This document shows positions 22,340 to 34,769 of a DNA stretch of 64,000 nt, piece by piece. Each line of letters starts with the position of its first letter. Position 1 is the stretch's first letter. Under the pieces are notes generated by a model. The model searched no databases. It saw only the letters and a program-made list of their open reading frames with translations, and was not told the DNA's origin. The stretch covers positions 5,066,001 through 5,130,000 of the forward strand of contig JBANSL010000002.1 in NCBI GenBank assembly GCA_037127255.1, given 5' to 3'. Origin of the DNA: Persicaria tinctoria. Taxonomy: Eukaryota; Streptophyta; Magnoliopsida; Caryophyllales; Polygonaceae. The position numbers were made by a program, and so were the translations under genes.

Positions 22340-25300
22340 TCAGATTTTCAAGAGCTGCTTCAGTAATCTCTTGAAGCTTTCCTCTGAGGACCCATCATAT
22401 GGCACAAACTGAAGACGAGAACAGAGAACAAGAACAACATCCGGAAGTAACTGTAGTAAAATCTCTGGATCTCTATCATAATCCTAACAAGGCAAAAGTT
22501 TCAGCACAAAGTCAGACGGTTCAGTTATGAACTGCTTATCTTATTGAAGCAGCCCTTGGACATTTTGCTAATCTAACGGCTGCTCAGAATTCATATCCTA
22601 TAATCCCATCATTAGCTAATCTAACATAGTGCAACACTATGATATGTATATAAACATTTCAACAAAACTCATAATTCATGAATAAGCATATCATATAATG
22701 GGTTGTTTTTTAGATCCTACCTTCTCAGTGACAATAACGACCACCTTCGAAGAAAACATGTGTTCAAGTATCTTTATTTTTGATTTAATCTTCAGAATAT
22801 CCTGCATCACACAACCAAAAAAGAGAGGAAAAAAAACATGAGAAGAAAGATAAAAGAAAAAATGGATAGAATACGGGCCAAAACAGTAATATTTGAACAA
22901 AAAATAATTAGAAAGTGGTAAAGATAAAATGATAACCAAGATTCATGGAGCAAAGAATTATAGGTTTCTTGAAAAAATAGAAATAAATACCTCAGGAAGG
23001 AAAGAGTGATGATCACTAAAGTCTATCCTATCAACATGGGCAGGTCCAAGCTGCAAATTAAAGGCAAAGAAAACTAAAGTATGAATAAACAAAATTAAAG
23101 AATTTAAACAAAACTAAAGAATTTTGATTGGTAAATTGCTCAAAAGGTATCATAAAAACCTTTTCAATACCCTTCAGGAAAGCATCAGGGGAACCAATTG
23201 CAGATATGCACAATATGACCTTGTCATGAGCAACTGCCAATGGAACTTTACAGTGGATATCATTTGCCATAAAGAAATGAGAAGGCGCCATTTTAGTGAA
23301 GTAAATAGGAAGAGACTCTTTGATCGCTCGTATCTTCAACTCCATGCTGGCACAAACTTGATCAGATATCTGAATGACCAAGTATCTTGATATTAGCTGT
23401 TCATTTCAGAACACTATTCAAGAGAAAGCAGAGACATATCGATAGAGTCTGAAATCAGGAAGCAGACAAACACGCATACAGAGCACAAGCACAGAAAATA
23501 AGAGAAATCAAACCAGAGCCAGAGAATTCACTCTCAAATAACAACAACAACAACAACAGAGTGTCAGGGACCCACGTCGGAGGCACTCAGGAGGTCAAGG
23601 CGTACGCATTCATCCGTGAACAAGTTAGAATGATGTTTTTGAAAGACCCAGAAACTAGAGGTAGTGTACAACATAGATAAATTGTAGGTTGTACTTGACC
23701 CAAAAACTTCTAGGAATATATCCATAATACATGTGTCAGAAATGCTATAAAAACATGGCACTATTATAACTTTCCAAGTTGAGCATGCACCCAATACCAA
23801 TTTACAATAATTCCATGGAGAAATTGACATACCAAATCTGCATGGTGGATCACAACTACATCAGCTCGCTCAAGTGCAGCCAAAGGTTCACGCAAAGGCC
23901 CAAGGGGAAGTAGTTGGTGATTTCCCCATTGCATCAAACCATTCACCATCATAATCTCCACATCACGCATCAGGCTCAGGTGCTGTGTTCCAAAATATTA
24001 TACATCAGTTATAAATTGTATCCATATCAAGATTTGTAAATAGCAAAAGAAAGCAATAAATCCCAGTTCCAGTGGCAAGTGTAGAGACGAATATATGTTG
24101 CTGGTGCAATCAGGTTAGTGAAACACATCTTCACCTCTTCATTTCAATGCCCATGTTGTGCTCACGTGTGGAGCAAGATGCAGGCATGGATTGGAAGACG
24201 GATTACAACTCTTTCCTTCCTATTAGAGAGCTTCAAAAAACTGCAACAGGGACTTCATGGAGTTGCAAGGGTAAAGATAATTGCTCTTGCAATCACGGTT
24301 TATCCCCTTTGGAAGTGTAAAGAACTTATTTATATTTCAAAACAATGCATTTAGATGTGATGAAATTGTAAGTGGGGTTGACATGTATATACATTTTGAT
24401 ATTTTTTTTTACATATAGCCAGTATAGATTCGATAACAATTAATCATATACTACTTTAACTTTTATAAATAATGTAAGCATGACAACGGTTTTCATTACC
24501 TGCATACCATCATCAAGAATAACTAATCCAACTTTACGTGAATCACAGGGCCTCCCTACTTTCTCACCACAAGATTGTTTCTCAAAGATACTCATCAAAG
24601 AAGGATCTGCATATCCATACTGCTGTAGAAAGGAAGAAGCCACTTTTGCTCTGTTTGCCCCAACTCCAATCTTTGCGCTGGTTCCAATAAAATGTCTTCG
24701 AAGCATTTTCACTTCATCGCCACCAGCGTAGCCCTGTAAACCAAATTCCAAATGGATGAGCAAAACTACTCAAAGTTGAAGTGTTAAAGCATTCTTTAGT
24801 TTTGACCTAAACACATTCCTGAGGAAATCAGTAGTCTGGCAGGGAATGTCAACAACAAATCTGTCAAATAATGATCATCAATACACTTTACCACTTACAA
24901 GAACCATCTATGACTATACATTATGGGAATCCAATGATGTTAAGACCACTATTTTTCATCCTTTTTCCAATTGCAGGGATCATCAGCATCCCAGGTCAGC
25001 TCAGAGCAAGCCCCTTGCACCAATGAAAACCCCTCGCACCAAAAATACACCACTTATTGGTATGAAAGACCATTCCTTGGCATGAGAAGCTACTCATTCA
25101 ATGGCACGATCCACCATTTATTGGCATTTTGACACCACTCATAGGCTAAAATCGCCTCTTTAGGGGCATTTCGACACAGCTCATGAGCTATAACTGCTCC
25201 TTATGGCATTTTGATGCCACTCATGAGCTAGAATCACTCACTATTGGCACAATATATGACAATTGGTGGGCTAAACGCACATCTTATTGGTAGATACCCT

Positions 25301-26627
25301 CCACTCATGGGCTAGAGCTGCCCCTCATGGGCCACAACTAGTATTTTCAACCAACGGTTGATGACAATACCCACACTGTAACAAGTCAAACATGACAAGG
25401 AACTCAATAAGGGGCATTCGTAGGTGAGACCTCTCTAGCATTCGGCTACAATATCAGATTCCTTTGCAACGAGGATGCAGAAAGGGAACCCAGGCGGCAA
25501 TTGAGAGTGTGAAAAAGTGCAGGGGTAGAACAGCCTAAGAAAACTCTAATTGGAAAAAAAGAAAATATTTATTCATCATACTGACTGGAGCGTTAGTGGA
25601 ACAACAAATTTATTCTCGGCGGATTTTCCCACTACATATACCAAACACTAACAACAACAACAAGCCCACTACACATACCGAACACTAAGTTTCGCTATTT
25701 CTGATCGCCATTTCCGTTCTGATTAGTGACTCCAAAATGATTCCTGGAGTTCTCCCAAAACAGGCCCTTCTACTTGAACTTCTCAATGTCCAGATTTGGT
25801 TTTTTATTTGAACTTGACAAGCCTAAGATAAAACTTAATGTCTCCATAAAATGATTATGAATTCAGTTCATAACATCCCTTCCCCTTCCCATCCTCTTGG
25901 GGTGAATTCCAAATTATCTTCAACTATGTCCGTTGCTATATAATCATCCGTCAGTTGTCCCATTGGCATTCATGAGAAAGTGAATTCCTAGTTAAGATTA
26001 GTACTTGAACAATCTAAAGTGAATGGATAACAATTTATGGAGGTTCAATGGACACTCCAAAATTACTCTCTTTATCACAGTTAGTGAAAAAAAAAGGGGT
26101 ATAATAAGTACATTATCAATGCCTACCAAAATTGAAATAATAACTCATAATTTAACACCCATTAGCAATGCCTTTAAGTGGATCTAGAAAGAACAAAAAA
26201 GTTGATAACTGATGAGATTATCACAAAAGCAGTACCCTGGAGAGTATGAGAGGAGAGATGGAAGAAGTAGCAAACCAGAGGGCGAGAAACTCAACCATGG
26301 GAGTTTTCCCATTTCCTCCCCACGTCAAATTCCCGACGCTGATCACTGGTACAGGCAACCTCCAAAACCATTCAGCATTCAAAAAATCAGACAAACAATT
26401 ACCGAGTTAATGAGCTTGAAAATTGAAGAGAAAACAGCTTTAATTGAAGTGAACCTGTCTCTGCGAATGAATCCGAGGCGATACAAGCTAAGGCGGGCAG
26501 AAAGAGAGAGCTTGTAGATTGAAGAGGCTACAGAGAGGAGAGGGATCATTGAGCGTTGGAGGAGAGAAAGTTTTGCAAAATCTTGGGTGTATGCAATTTG
26601 ATTCACCATGATCTTCAACTTTTCCAT
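22340..26627 (-). CDS. LPXK: Tetraacyldisaccharide 4'-kinase (LpxK), plant form
   Basis: Eight coding exons on the minus strand: 26627-26455, 26359-26236, 24733-24500, 23982-23833, 23369-23160, 23050-22991, 22801-22721 and 22483-22340. All borders are GT-AG and the product is 391 aa. The P-loop is in exon 2 ([13 protein letters not shown]). Other family motifs are [62 protein letters not shown] and [12 protein letters not shown]. LpxK transfers phosphate from ATP to the 4' position of the lipid A disaccharide precursor. In bacteria it is a membrane enzyme; in Arabidopsis this pathway works in mitochondria. The introns and the plant-type N-terminus ([15 protein letters not shown]) rule out contamination. 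Intron 3 contains a LINE fragment. Confidence 0.95.
24070..24330 (+). pseudogene. LINE zinc-binding (zf-RVT) fragment in LpxK intron 3
   Basis: Two overlapping plus-frames, linked by a frameshift, read [15 protein letters not shown] then [17 protein letters not shown] and [12 protein letters not shown]. Cys-x2-Cys, His and Cys spacing fit the zinc-binding region at the end of plant LINE reverse transcriptases. It is opposite in direction to the host gene. Confidence 0.7.
25080..25345. repeat. Short imperfect tandem repeats in LpxK intron 2
   Basis: Units of roughly 55-65 bp share GGCATTTTGA, CACCACTCAT and GGGCTA/GAGCTA motifs, repeated about five times with changes. No terminal repeats; origin unclear. 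Confidence 0.5.
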
Positions 26628-27166
26628 GATGAGATGCGAATTGTAATTGTGAATCGTCGAATGTCGATCAACCAGGAGACGCTTTTGGTTTAGGGTTTAG
26701 GGTTTACCACTAGTTTAGGGTCAATTGCATTTTTATCCCTGATCTTTTCCCCTCGTTTTATTTTTACCCCTAATTTTTAAAATGTTATACGTAGTACCCT
26801 CCGTGGCTCCGTGTAACAGGTTGGATCGTTTCGAGTTACACGTGAAAGTTTCAAAATCCATTCATGTTTTGCTCTGAAGTTTGAACTAATGATGTTTTTT
26901 AGGAGAAAAACTCATTGTAATTAAGCAATCTCACTGGCTTTTAGTACAAGTAACACTCCAAAAAATGCACAACAATTCAATATAAGGATGCATTCATAAT
27001 TTCATACACTTTGAGCTTACAAATGAAACACATCCACAGAACATTTCCCTTTGAAATTGTCTCTTATTTCATTCTCTTACCATAACAGATAATTACTCAC
27101 AAAATTGATGACATAAAGTTGTTAATTCTTAGTATTGCTTGCTGTCATAGTTTGCACTGGCTTTTT
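26628..27166 (-). promoter_or_regulatory. LpxK promoter with telo-box, shared spacer with BGAL 3' end
   Basis: At 26687-26706 the plus strand reads two and a half TTTAGGG units; on the LpxK strand this is AAACCCTAAACCC, a telo-box, about 60 bp upstream of the start codon. Telo-boxes are common in promoters of plant housekeeping genes. The remainder to 27166 holds the beta-galactosidase 3' UTR. Confidence 0.6.
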
Positions 27167-30100
27167 TCAGCTGCATTCGACTTCGACAGCAAGTTGTCTA
27201 ACGGCGCCTCTGCACAATCCGCTATCAAAATTGTCCTCACTCAATTCAACTGCACATTCCTTTTGGTTTAAGCACGCCTGTTCGACAACAAAAAGCGTCT
27301 GGTAAGAACACATTGAAAGAATAGCAGCTTAAGAACAGCTGATTAGTGTGGTTACCTTTTCGACTACTGAGGCGGAGTTGGGATCATGACAGTCCCCAAT
27401 GCTGTAGGATCCACACGATCCTACTGGATTACCGAAGCTGGCAAACTTGACAGACGAAATGGAAGTGTTCTTGGGGCAGCTCAAGCGCGCTGTCGCTTTG
27501 CCATTGCTATCCTTGCTTGCAGCTGAACTCAAAGGTTTGATGTTGTACGACGGGTGGTCTTCTGAGACAGATGTGCAGAATCTAGAGGCTATTCGCTTTG
27601 CGAATGTGATTTCGGTAGGCTCTCCGCCTACTTCCTCAAAGATCACCAGTACGTTACCTGATGCCTTGAACCATGACCTTGGAACATGGTACCTTGAAGA
27701 ACATCAAAACCAACAAGTCAAACCTCGGAACATGCTCATTTTGGATAAAATCTGATCTATACAATAAGGTATATATAGTTTACCATCTTTGAGTTGGTTC
27801 CCCACATCCAGTGTCACACTTATCCGGGTTAAATTTGCCTCTGTAGTCACATTTATCGACACATTGGTCAAGTTTAGAGCTATTCCTAGGCCAATATCTT
27901 CCTATCTCTTCACCGTTCAGCCATGCTACGCCTTTCCCCATTCGTATCATGTCAAGCCCAACTGGATCGTTCCCGGATGGAGGATCAATCAAAGCCTGCA
28001 CAGTTTAGCTAAAACTAAGCATACAACAAAAAAGAGCTGCTAGAAAGTATGCAGCCGGTTTCGCTATCAAAGACCTTACTTTGTACCAAGTAAGAGGCTG
28101 ATTCTTCGGTACTTGATTGGCTGATACCCAGTTTGCACTGTTCAAACCATCTCCCTTGTAAATATTTAAGTGCTCTCCTTGCAATCCAATCTGTGACACC
28201 AAAGAAGGAAAATCAATTGGATGTTTTACATATACAACGTTTCTAGGCGATAGGAGACAGTCGAGAAGGTAGAGGAATGAAGAGAGCAACCTTGTACACC
28301 CATGTTGAATTAGACAAGTCAATAGTTCCACCACTAACACCATTGATCTTTACACTTGTTAGGCCTGATCCGACCCATTCGTAGTATGGTCCTGCAGTCT
28401 GGGATGGGGAGAAATATTTTTCAATAATCAGTATAGAGCAGTTAAAGTTTGATCATGAATTTGACAAACTGTCATTGCACTTGACTTACTTGTAAGCCAA
28501 CTGTAAAGCCAAGAAGAGCAATCTCATTCTTTCCCACCTTGAGCGAAACAGGAGTCTCCGACTTGAAAGTGAAGACCGACCCATTTCCGTATCCACTTCC
28601 TTGATATTTCTGATTGATGTAAACATGAACACCGTGGCCCTTGGAGTCGATTGATAGTGTAGGCAGGCTTCCGCTCTTCAAGGATATATCCTTTTTGTCG
28701 ACAGTGAAGCTGCAACACAAGCGAATCATTAGCTAAAGATGGAATGAAAATCGAAGTCTTAATCTTCAAATAAGGATTGGAGTATAGGCAGTCAGAACAC
28801 GAACCTCGTCGTGTACCAAAGGTAATCAGTTGTATCTCTTGTTGTATTTATGATATCGACTAGACTGGCCTTGGTAAAATCAGGCTGTGCCCAAAGCCCC
28901 GGTTTCTCAGCAAATACTTGCCACTTAATAGCTTTCAAGCCGCCTTCCGGAACTGCTGCTGATTGCTGCAGATTCTCAGTTAACATTTCGACTACTGAAC
29001 TTTGTGCCCCAACCTGTTAAAAACTTATGTCAGTGAGCCAATAGATATAATTGAACAATACAAAGATTACAGTTGAATACATTGCTGTCTGTTTGGATGT
29101 CATGCTTATAAGGCAGTTACAAGGCATTATAAGGTCTCTTATCGTGTCGTTTACAATAGACCATGCTACAAATAGATTCTTATCAGTGACATGAGATTCG
29201 GTATCTACTCATGTCGAAAAACCAACAGTTCAGTACTTCACAAGCCTAAGATCAAGGCTAATAAAAGTCACCTGCCCATCTCAAAATCATGGTTAAAATA
29301 AGGATGTTCAGTTAGGATCATCAGGATTCGGTAAAATCACCTTTGCTGTGTTATAGACGACGTTCTTGCAGTCATGGAGAATGCTGACAGACCATGCCGG
29401 GAGGTGATATGTCATGTTTCTGAACTGCACCGTGGCATCGTTTTTGTCATCAGTATTAGCTAGGAATGCAACACAGGCTCCAGAAGCGCCGGTATAGACA
29501 TCAGCCTGTGCAGGAGAAACAGGGGCACAATGAGCATAATTTATTCGAAAGTTTTATCTTAATATCAATTAGCACCGGAGATTCAAACAGCGAAAGATCA
29601 TTACCTCTTGTAATGGACCAAGTTTCAAGGGCGTATGATCACTGTTGAGCATGACATGCTCACATAGCTTAATAGCCGCGTGCAGCTCCTTGAGATGACC
29701 CCATTTTGGTAGCCTTGCTAAACCTAAAGCAACAAGAGAAACAAGAGTTGAAGGCTGAGGGGTCTGACGATACTCGCAAAAAGAAGCATTGAACAGGAAA
29801 GTGGTTGGAGTTTCAAACAACCACCAACCATATTCATCAATCGGTGCATCATAATCGTAGCTCGTAGTGATAAACGGTCCTCCTGCAGTTCGACCAAAGT
29901 TTGTCCCACCATGATACTGAAACCGAAACCACATACCATAGTTATGCTACCCTGCTGATCATTCTTCATAACCATATACAAAGAGGTACGTTGAGCAAAA
30001 GTACCATATAATAGTTCTGTAAGCTGCCACCCTTCTGGAAGAAGAGAGCAACTGCATAGGCAACATCTTCAACTGGCCTGTGAGGATCTCTTGATCCGAA

Positions 30101-31749
30101 TGTCTTGAACCTGGTAGAATACAGAATATACATGAATTCACAATAAATAATCCGTAACTAGTGATAGAGATAAGTTAATTATTACCATCCAGGCCAGTTC
30201 TCGGTCCACATTTTTGGATAGTTTGGAGAAATAGGAGTAAAATCGTGACAGTAGAACGAATTGCAAGTGTTAATCTGCAAAGGAAGAAGAAGTTGCAATT
30301 TTAGTAACGGATTTCTCAACCAAAGCAACTCAAAAGGGAGGAACCGAACAGCTTACCACAGGATAAGGAGCATCCCACTGTTGGCACATGATCCAGGGGA
30401 CGCCAGTGTTCTGCGAAAGAGCCATTTTGGCAGACCATAGAGCATACCTCTTTCCTCCATCTCCGTATGATGGTTCGTAGTATCCATATTCATTCTCTAT
30501 CTGTAGGAACCAGGGCAATGCTGTTTATCAGTTCACCTAGATAAGCATTGGTCTATGAAGAACCCAAAGACGGACAAAGATAAAGATCCGAGATAGAGGT
30601 CTTCTATCCAAAACATAACATTAACAGGTCTCAAGTAACTTCAAATTGACAAATTCTATCTGTTAGCTGAAAGATAGAATTTGGAGATAACAGGTCTCAA
30701 GTAACTTCAAATCGGAATTCATGATGATATACCTGAGCCAAGATTATAGGACCCCCTTGTGAAGCAAAAAGCTTCTCCTTCTTCATGAGGTTAACTATGT
30801 AAGTTGTGAACTTCTCCATATAATGCTGCATTGGAACAAATATGCATTATGAACTGCAAAATCCATGCCAAGATTCGTGAAATCAAGCATCCCGAAGGAC
30901 GAATTCACCTTGAATGGTTCATTGTCAGTCCTAAACATGGTTCCAGGAATATAGTGAAGCCAAGCAGGTATGCCACTGCAAAAGGAGAACACAACTGCGT
31001 CTTACAGACCGAGTTTTTGACACACATAACACAGTGATTCTGTCATCAAAACATCCTCAATAGACAAGAAAATGACACTAGATAACATTATATGAGACCC
31101 GTACCCATAATTCCATTCGGCGGCCACAAAAGGGCCGATTCGGAGTATCATATACATCCCAGCCTCCTGGACAGTCTTCACAAACTTGACCAAATCGAAC
31201 CGTCCACCGAAATAGTACTGATCAACAGCACAAACCCAACTCAGACTAGTCATAAATAAAGCAGGAAATCAAAAGGGTATGAATTCAGACAAAGTTTTTC
31301 AGCCTACATTGTCAGGGGACAGTTCATGGCCATTCCAGAAGACATAGGACTCAATCACATCAACACCTCCTTCCTTAGCAAGCTGGACCAAGCCAGGCCA
31401 CATCTATTCACCCCCAATTCACAGCATCAATAAACAAAAAATCTCCGGGAAAATTCAAATTGTGCGCAAAATCAGACAGAAGAGCAAGCAAATCAGCTAA
31501 AGCAACAATCTTTTAGAGTTAGAAAGAAACAGTTTCTGATTTGAGAGCGAGACATACAGCGGGGACGCTACGAGGGTAATGAATGGAGGCGGAGATGAGG
31601 AGCTTGCGTTGGCCGTCGATGATGAGAGAGCGGCTGTCGTAGGACACGTTGTAAGCCGCTCCAACCGGTGTAGGCGCCAAGTGGGAAACTGACATTGCCG
31701 CCATCACCGTCAAGATCAGAAGAGGGGAAGATGAGACAGAGAACCCCAT
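27167..31749 (-). CDS. BGAL10: Beta-galactosidase, GH35, BGAL10-type with C-terminal SUEL lectin domain
   Basis: Eighteen coding exons give 859 aa: 31749-31558, 31403-31308, 31217-31105, 30975-30909, 30825-30733, 30500-30357, 30274-30186, 30110-30005, 29916-29829, 29723-29605, 29505-29341, 29013-28805, 28709-28490, 28398-28291, 28190-28080, 27995-27784, 27692-27356 and 27277-27167. A signal peptide (about 1-31) precedes the GH35 barrel. The acid/base Glu lies in IENEYGYYE and the nucleophile Glu in [20 protein letters not shown] and [10 protein letters not shown] are family signatures. The last about 100 residues ([44 protein letters not shown]) form a galactose-binding SUEL lectin domain. 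Catalytic-part similarity is closest to Arabidopsis BGAL10, which trims xyloglucan in the wall; I recall that protein as ending before the lectin domain. Confidence 0.95.
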
Positions 31750-32250
31750 TTTGGGGGGTTTAGTTTTACAGCAAAAGAGGGAAGAGGGGTATTTCAGTGA
31801 TGTTCAGTGCAAGCAGAAGCTAAGAGTGAATAGCTTCATGGATGTGCAGTGCTTGTTGCTTGCTGATGGAGCTTCCGTTATTAAATGTGAGGCCTTTTTA
31901 TAGGAAGCTTCCCCAATCTATACCAAATAACCCCAAATCGCAAAATGCGACCGTCAATTTTGTTCTCAAATGATGTAAGAAAAGGAATAGTCTTTTAATT
32001 TCTTTCAAGAAAGCGTACAAGATTTGATCTTGCAAGTTTACTGGACACGTAATCAATCAAGGAAAGTGGGTAGGATGAATTGATAATTGAGCAAATACCA
32101 AACAAAAAGGGGTAAATCTAGTGAACTATGAACAGCGGGAAAATAGAATAAATAAATAAGGGTAGGCCTTTGTGTTGAAGACCCATAAAATAAATCACAT
32201 GAGAGTGTCCTATAAAAAATCCAGATCCCCGCCATTTAAAGGGTCACAGA
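31750..32250 (-). promoter_or_regulatory. Beta-galactosidase promoter with TATA box
   Basis: On the minus strand TATAAAAAGG (plus 31893-31902) lies about 145 bp upstream of the start codon, a normal distance for a plant gene with a leader of about 110 nt. From 32251 to 32793 I see no gene; an inverted pair of ATCGATACAC-like motifs occurs near 32565 and 32660. Confidence 0.6.
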
Positions 32251-32793
32251 CAGTGGAGGATCGATGATGAAAGGGGAGTGTGGTACAATGCACTGCAGTG
32301 TCCATCTTATCTAACAGAGTACAGTACAGAGACACACTGAAATTTGAGGGGTACACATGTGATACAGCTGTTGGGGCTGGGGTTCCAGCTTTCGATTGAA
32401 TCTTAAACGACGACGTTTCTCCCTGATATACTACTTGGAATGGATTGAAACTCGTAAACTAGTAAAATACGTACTCCATAACATAAGAGGTGAGTGATGG
32501 ACCCGATCCCAACAAGGATCTGCGATCTATGTGTGCCCGTGCTACCAATCACATGGGGTGTAGTGTATCGATTTTTTAAGGCTTGCTAAACAGTAATCAA
32601 TCCCTGAATCTCCTCGACAATTAAAAAAAAATCCCACAAAATATCTATCCAGAGGGATCGATACACGACCCCACCGAAAGGTACCAGCATTAAAAAGGCG
32701 GGGGCCACCTCCAACTACTGTTTGACGGTGATTATTAACTCGCACAGTTAATATAATGGTTAATTAAAATAAATGCATTCAACAGAGCAAGTT

Positions 32794-32867
32794 GCTCTTG
32801 TAGCTCAGTTGGTTAGAGCACCCGTTTAGTAAGCGGGAGGTCTTGAGTTCGACTCTCAACAAGAGCA
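32794..32867 (+). tRNA. tRNA-Thr (anticodon AGU)
   Basis: 74 nt fold into a full cloverleaf: acceptor stem GCTCTTG/CAAGAGC with discriminator A; D arm GCTCAGTTGGTTAGAGC; anticodon stem CCCGT/GCGGG around loop TTAGTAA (anticodon AGT in DNA); variable loop AGGTC; T arm TTGAG-TTCGACT-CTCAA. A and B boxes are intact. A TTTT terminator follows at 32871. No intron. Confidence 0.97.
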
Positions 32868-33226
32868 ATGTTTTGCAACTTTTTACATTTTTCACATCAG
32901 TGTTTGAAAGCTTCTTCTACACAATGTTGTACTTTTTATTAGTAGGAGAAATGTGAAGTAGAAGTTATAAATGACATAAAATAGAAACATACTCCTATCA
33001 TACAAGAAAGTTGTTTTTCAATTCATAAACACTCTACTTGTGATAAGAAAAGTATGGCAATAGCTCGCAGTGATTATGCAAAATGAAAGGAAAAAGAGTT
33101 CGAATTCTTCTATGTTGTCAACATTTTTTACCAACGAAAAAATCAATGCCAATATATTGACATTGTCCTTAAAAATTAAGGCATTTTTATTACATTTGAA
33201 AAATGACAACATATTTTTTGAGTGTT

Positions 33227-33311
33227 GCTATATACACCGTAAATCACAAGGTTAATATTGCACGTCCTTAAGGACGTGCAAGCCTTTTAATCAGTTTGCG
33301 GTGTATATAGC
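33227..33311. mobile_element. Tiny foldback element (85 bp)
   Basis: Ends are inverted (GCTATATACACCG on the left, CGGTGTATATAGC on the right) and the centre, 33258-33281, is a perfect 24-bp palindrome around CTTAAG. The whole segment can form one hairpin. No certain target duplication. Confidence 0.6.
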
Positions 33312-33457
33312 CGGAACGTATTTTTTTTATCATACGTCTAAAAGTGATGGTATTTTAATTAGTTTTCCCTGTCCGGGTCGGTAGTCCAGGTACTCTCCTA
33401 GTAATTTAGGACCTTAGGTGAAGTTGAAATAATTTCGACTTTTAAATTGTACTCCCT

Positions 33458-34227
33458 TAGGGGTGGAAATTGGGCGGATTATGGGTGAAAATCGTCATTC
33501 CATCACCCGCCCCGCGGGTATAAATCTTCACCCGCCCCGCTCCATCACCCGCAAATCCTTCACCCGCATCCAACCCGTGCGGGTGAGCCGGTGGTGCGGG
33601 TGATTATTGGATATCCGATAAGAAGACTAATTATTTTTATCTTAAAATATTATATGAATTTTTTCTTTATAAAAAAAAAACATACTAACATATCAAGTTC
33701 GGATTTAAAAAATACGTGAAGTATACATAACTAATAAAATAGAAAATATTCCGGTTTCTAATTTAACAATATACGTGGAAAATATAAAACTTATAAAATA
33801 AAAAACAATGAGACTATTCTCAATAAGATCACACCATAGAAACATTTTTGGATTAACTACGTAATCTAATTTTCAAATTAACTACGAAATTTTCTAACAT
33901 TATAAACACAATTATAAAAGCACAATATAAAATTAATGTGAGGAAGTGATATCAAATCAAAATAAAGAAATTTAGGGTTTTTAAGGGGTAGAAAAGTAAA
34001 ATGACATGTTTAATTAGGTTATTTGATTCTTATTGGGTGATTATTGGTGCGGGTTAATGGAGCGGGTTATGGGGCGGGTTATTGGAGCGGGTATTGGGTG
34101 AAAAATCATCATCCATACCCGCTCCGCCACCCACTTCACCCGTCACCCGCTTTTTACGGGTTTTCACCTATAAAAAAATGCGGGTGGAGCGGGTGAATTG
34201 GATATCCGTCCCCCATTTCCAGCCCTA
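33458..34227. mobile_element. hAT-type MITE, 770 bp
   Basis: Left TAGGGGTGGAAATTGGG, right the inverse of TAGGGCTGGAAATGGGG. Both subterminal regions are dense with CACCCGC/GCGGGTG motifs facing each other, as in the 62256 element. The 8 bases outside each end do not match, so the target duplication has decayed or one end is rearranged. Confidence 0.75.
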
Positions 34228-34619
34228 GCCAACCTGCAGTGCACCTATAAAGCTTTCCTTTTGCTCTTTTTGTTGTGGGCTTGTAGCCCATGGAGGGGCA
34301 GTCATTGGGCTGGTACATTTTTAAGCCCGAAATCGTTTCCTAAGGATACATTTTGCAATAAAAAACTTGGGTAACATTCATTGGTCCGTAGAAAATTCAA
34401 CAGGTATAGAATATGATATCACATTGAAAACAAAAACAAAAAAAGGAAATCTTTAACGAGGACAAAAAAGCCAAAATTAAAATTAGAAAGAAATAATCTG
34501 CTGAAATCTCTCTCACTCCAAATTTTCCATGCCCGGGAATAAAATCATTGTAATAATTAATAAATACAATATGCTTACCAAAAATTACATTAAACACAAA
34601 GAAATGAAATACGACTTAG
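34228..34619. other. Spacer upstream of the PDI gene
   Basis: AT-rich sequence between the hAT element and the PDI promoter motifs. No gene or repeat recognised. Confidence 0.5.
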
Positions 34620-34638
34620 CCAATGAAGGCTTGCCACG
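34620..34638 (+). promoter_or_regulatory. ER stress response element (ERSE) of the PDI gene
   Basis: CCAAT, nine bases, then CCACG: an exact match to the ERSE consensus bound by NF-Y and bZIP factors (bZIP28/60 in plants) during the unfolded protein response. It lies 132 bp upstream of the PDI start codon and about 58 bp upstream of the TATA box. Confidence 0.8.
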
Positions 34639-34695
34639 TTGTCCAAGCCACCGTTACACCCCCTATCACGCGCAAATCACGTGCCATTTCCCCGC

Positions 34696-34705
34696 TATAT
34701 ATATA
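34696..34705 (+). promoter_or_regulatory. TATA box of the PDI gene
   Basis: TATATATATA, 65-74 bp upstream of the ATG at 34770. An in-frame ATG at 34725 is too close to this box to lie well inside the transcript, which supports the 34770 start. Confidence 0.7.
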
Positions 34706-34769
34706 CGAGACAGGAAGTAATTAAATGCAAGTTTATCTCACCTCCCCACAAAGATCGAACTTGGAAGCG

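Noticed and set aside
22340..26627. LpxK as bacterial contamination or recent transfer
   Set aside because: Eight exons with GT-AG introns and a plant LINE in an intron; it is a normal plant nuclear gene.
34725..34769. Upstream in-frame ATG of PDI
   Set aside because: Only 20 bp after the TATA box and would place 15 residues before the signal peptide; 34770 is the better start.
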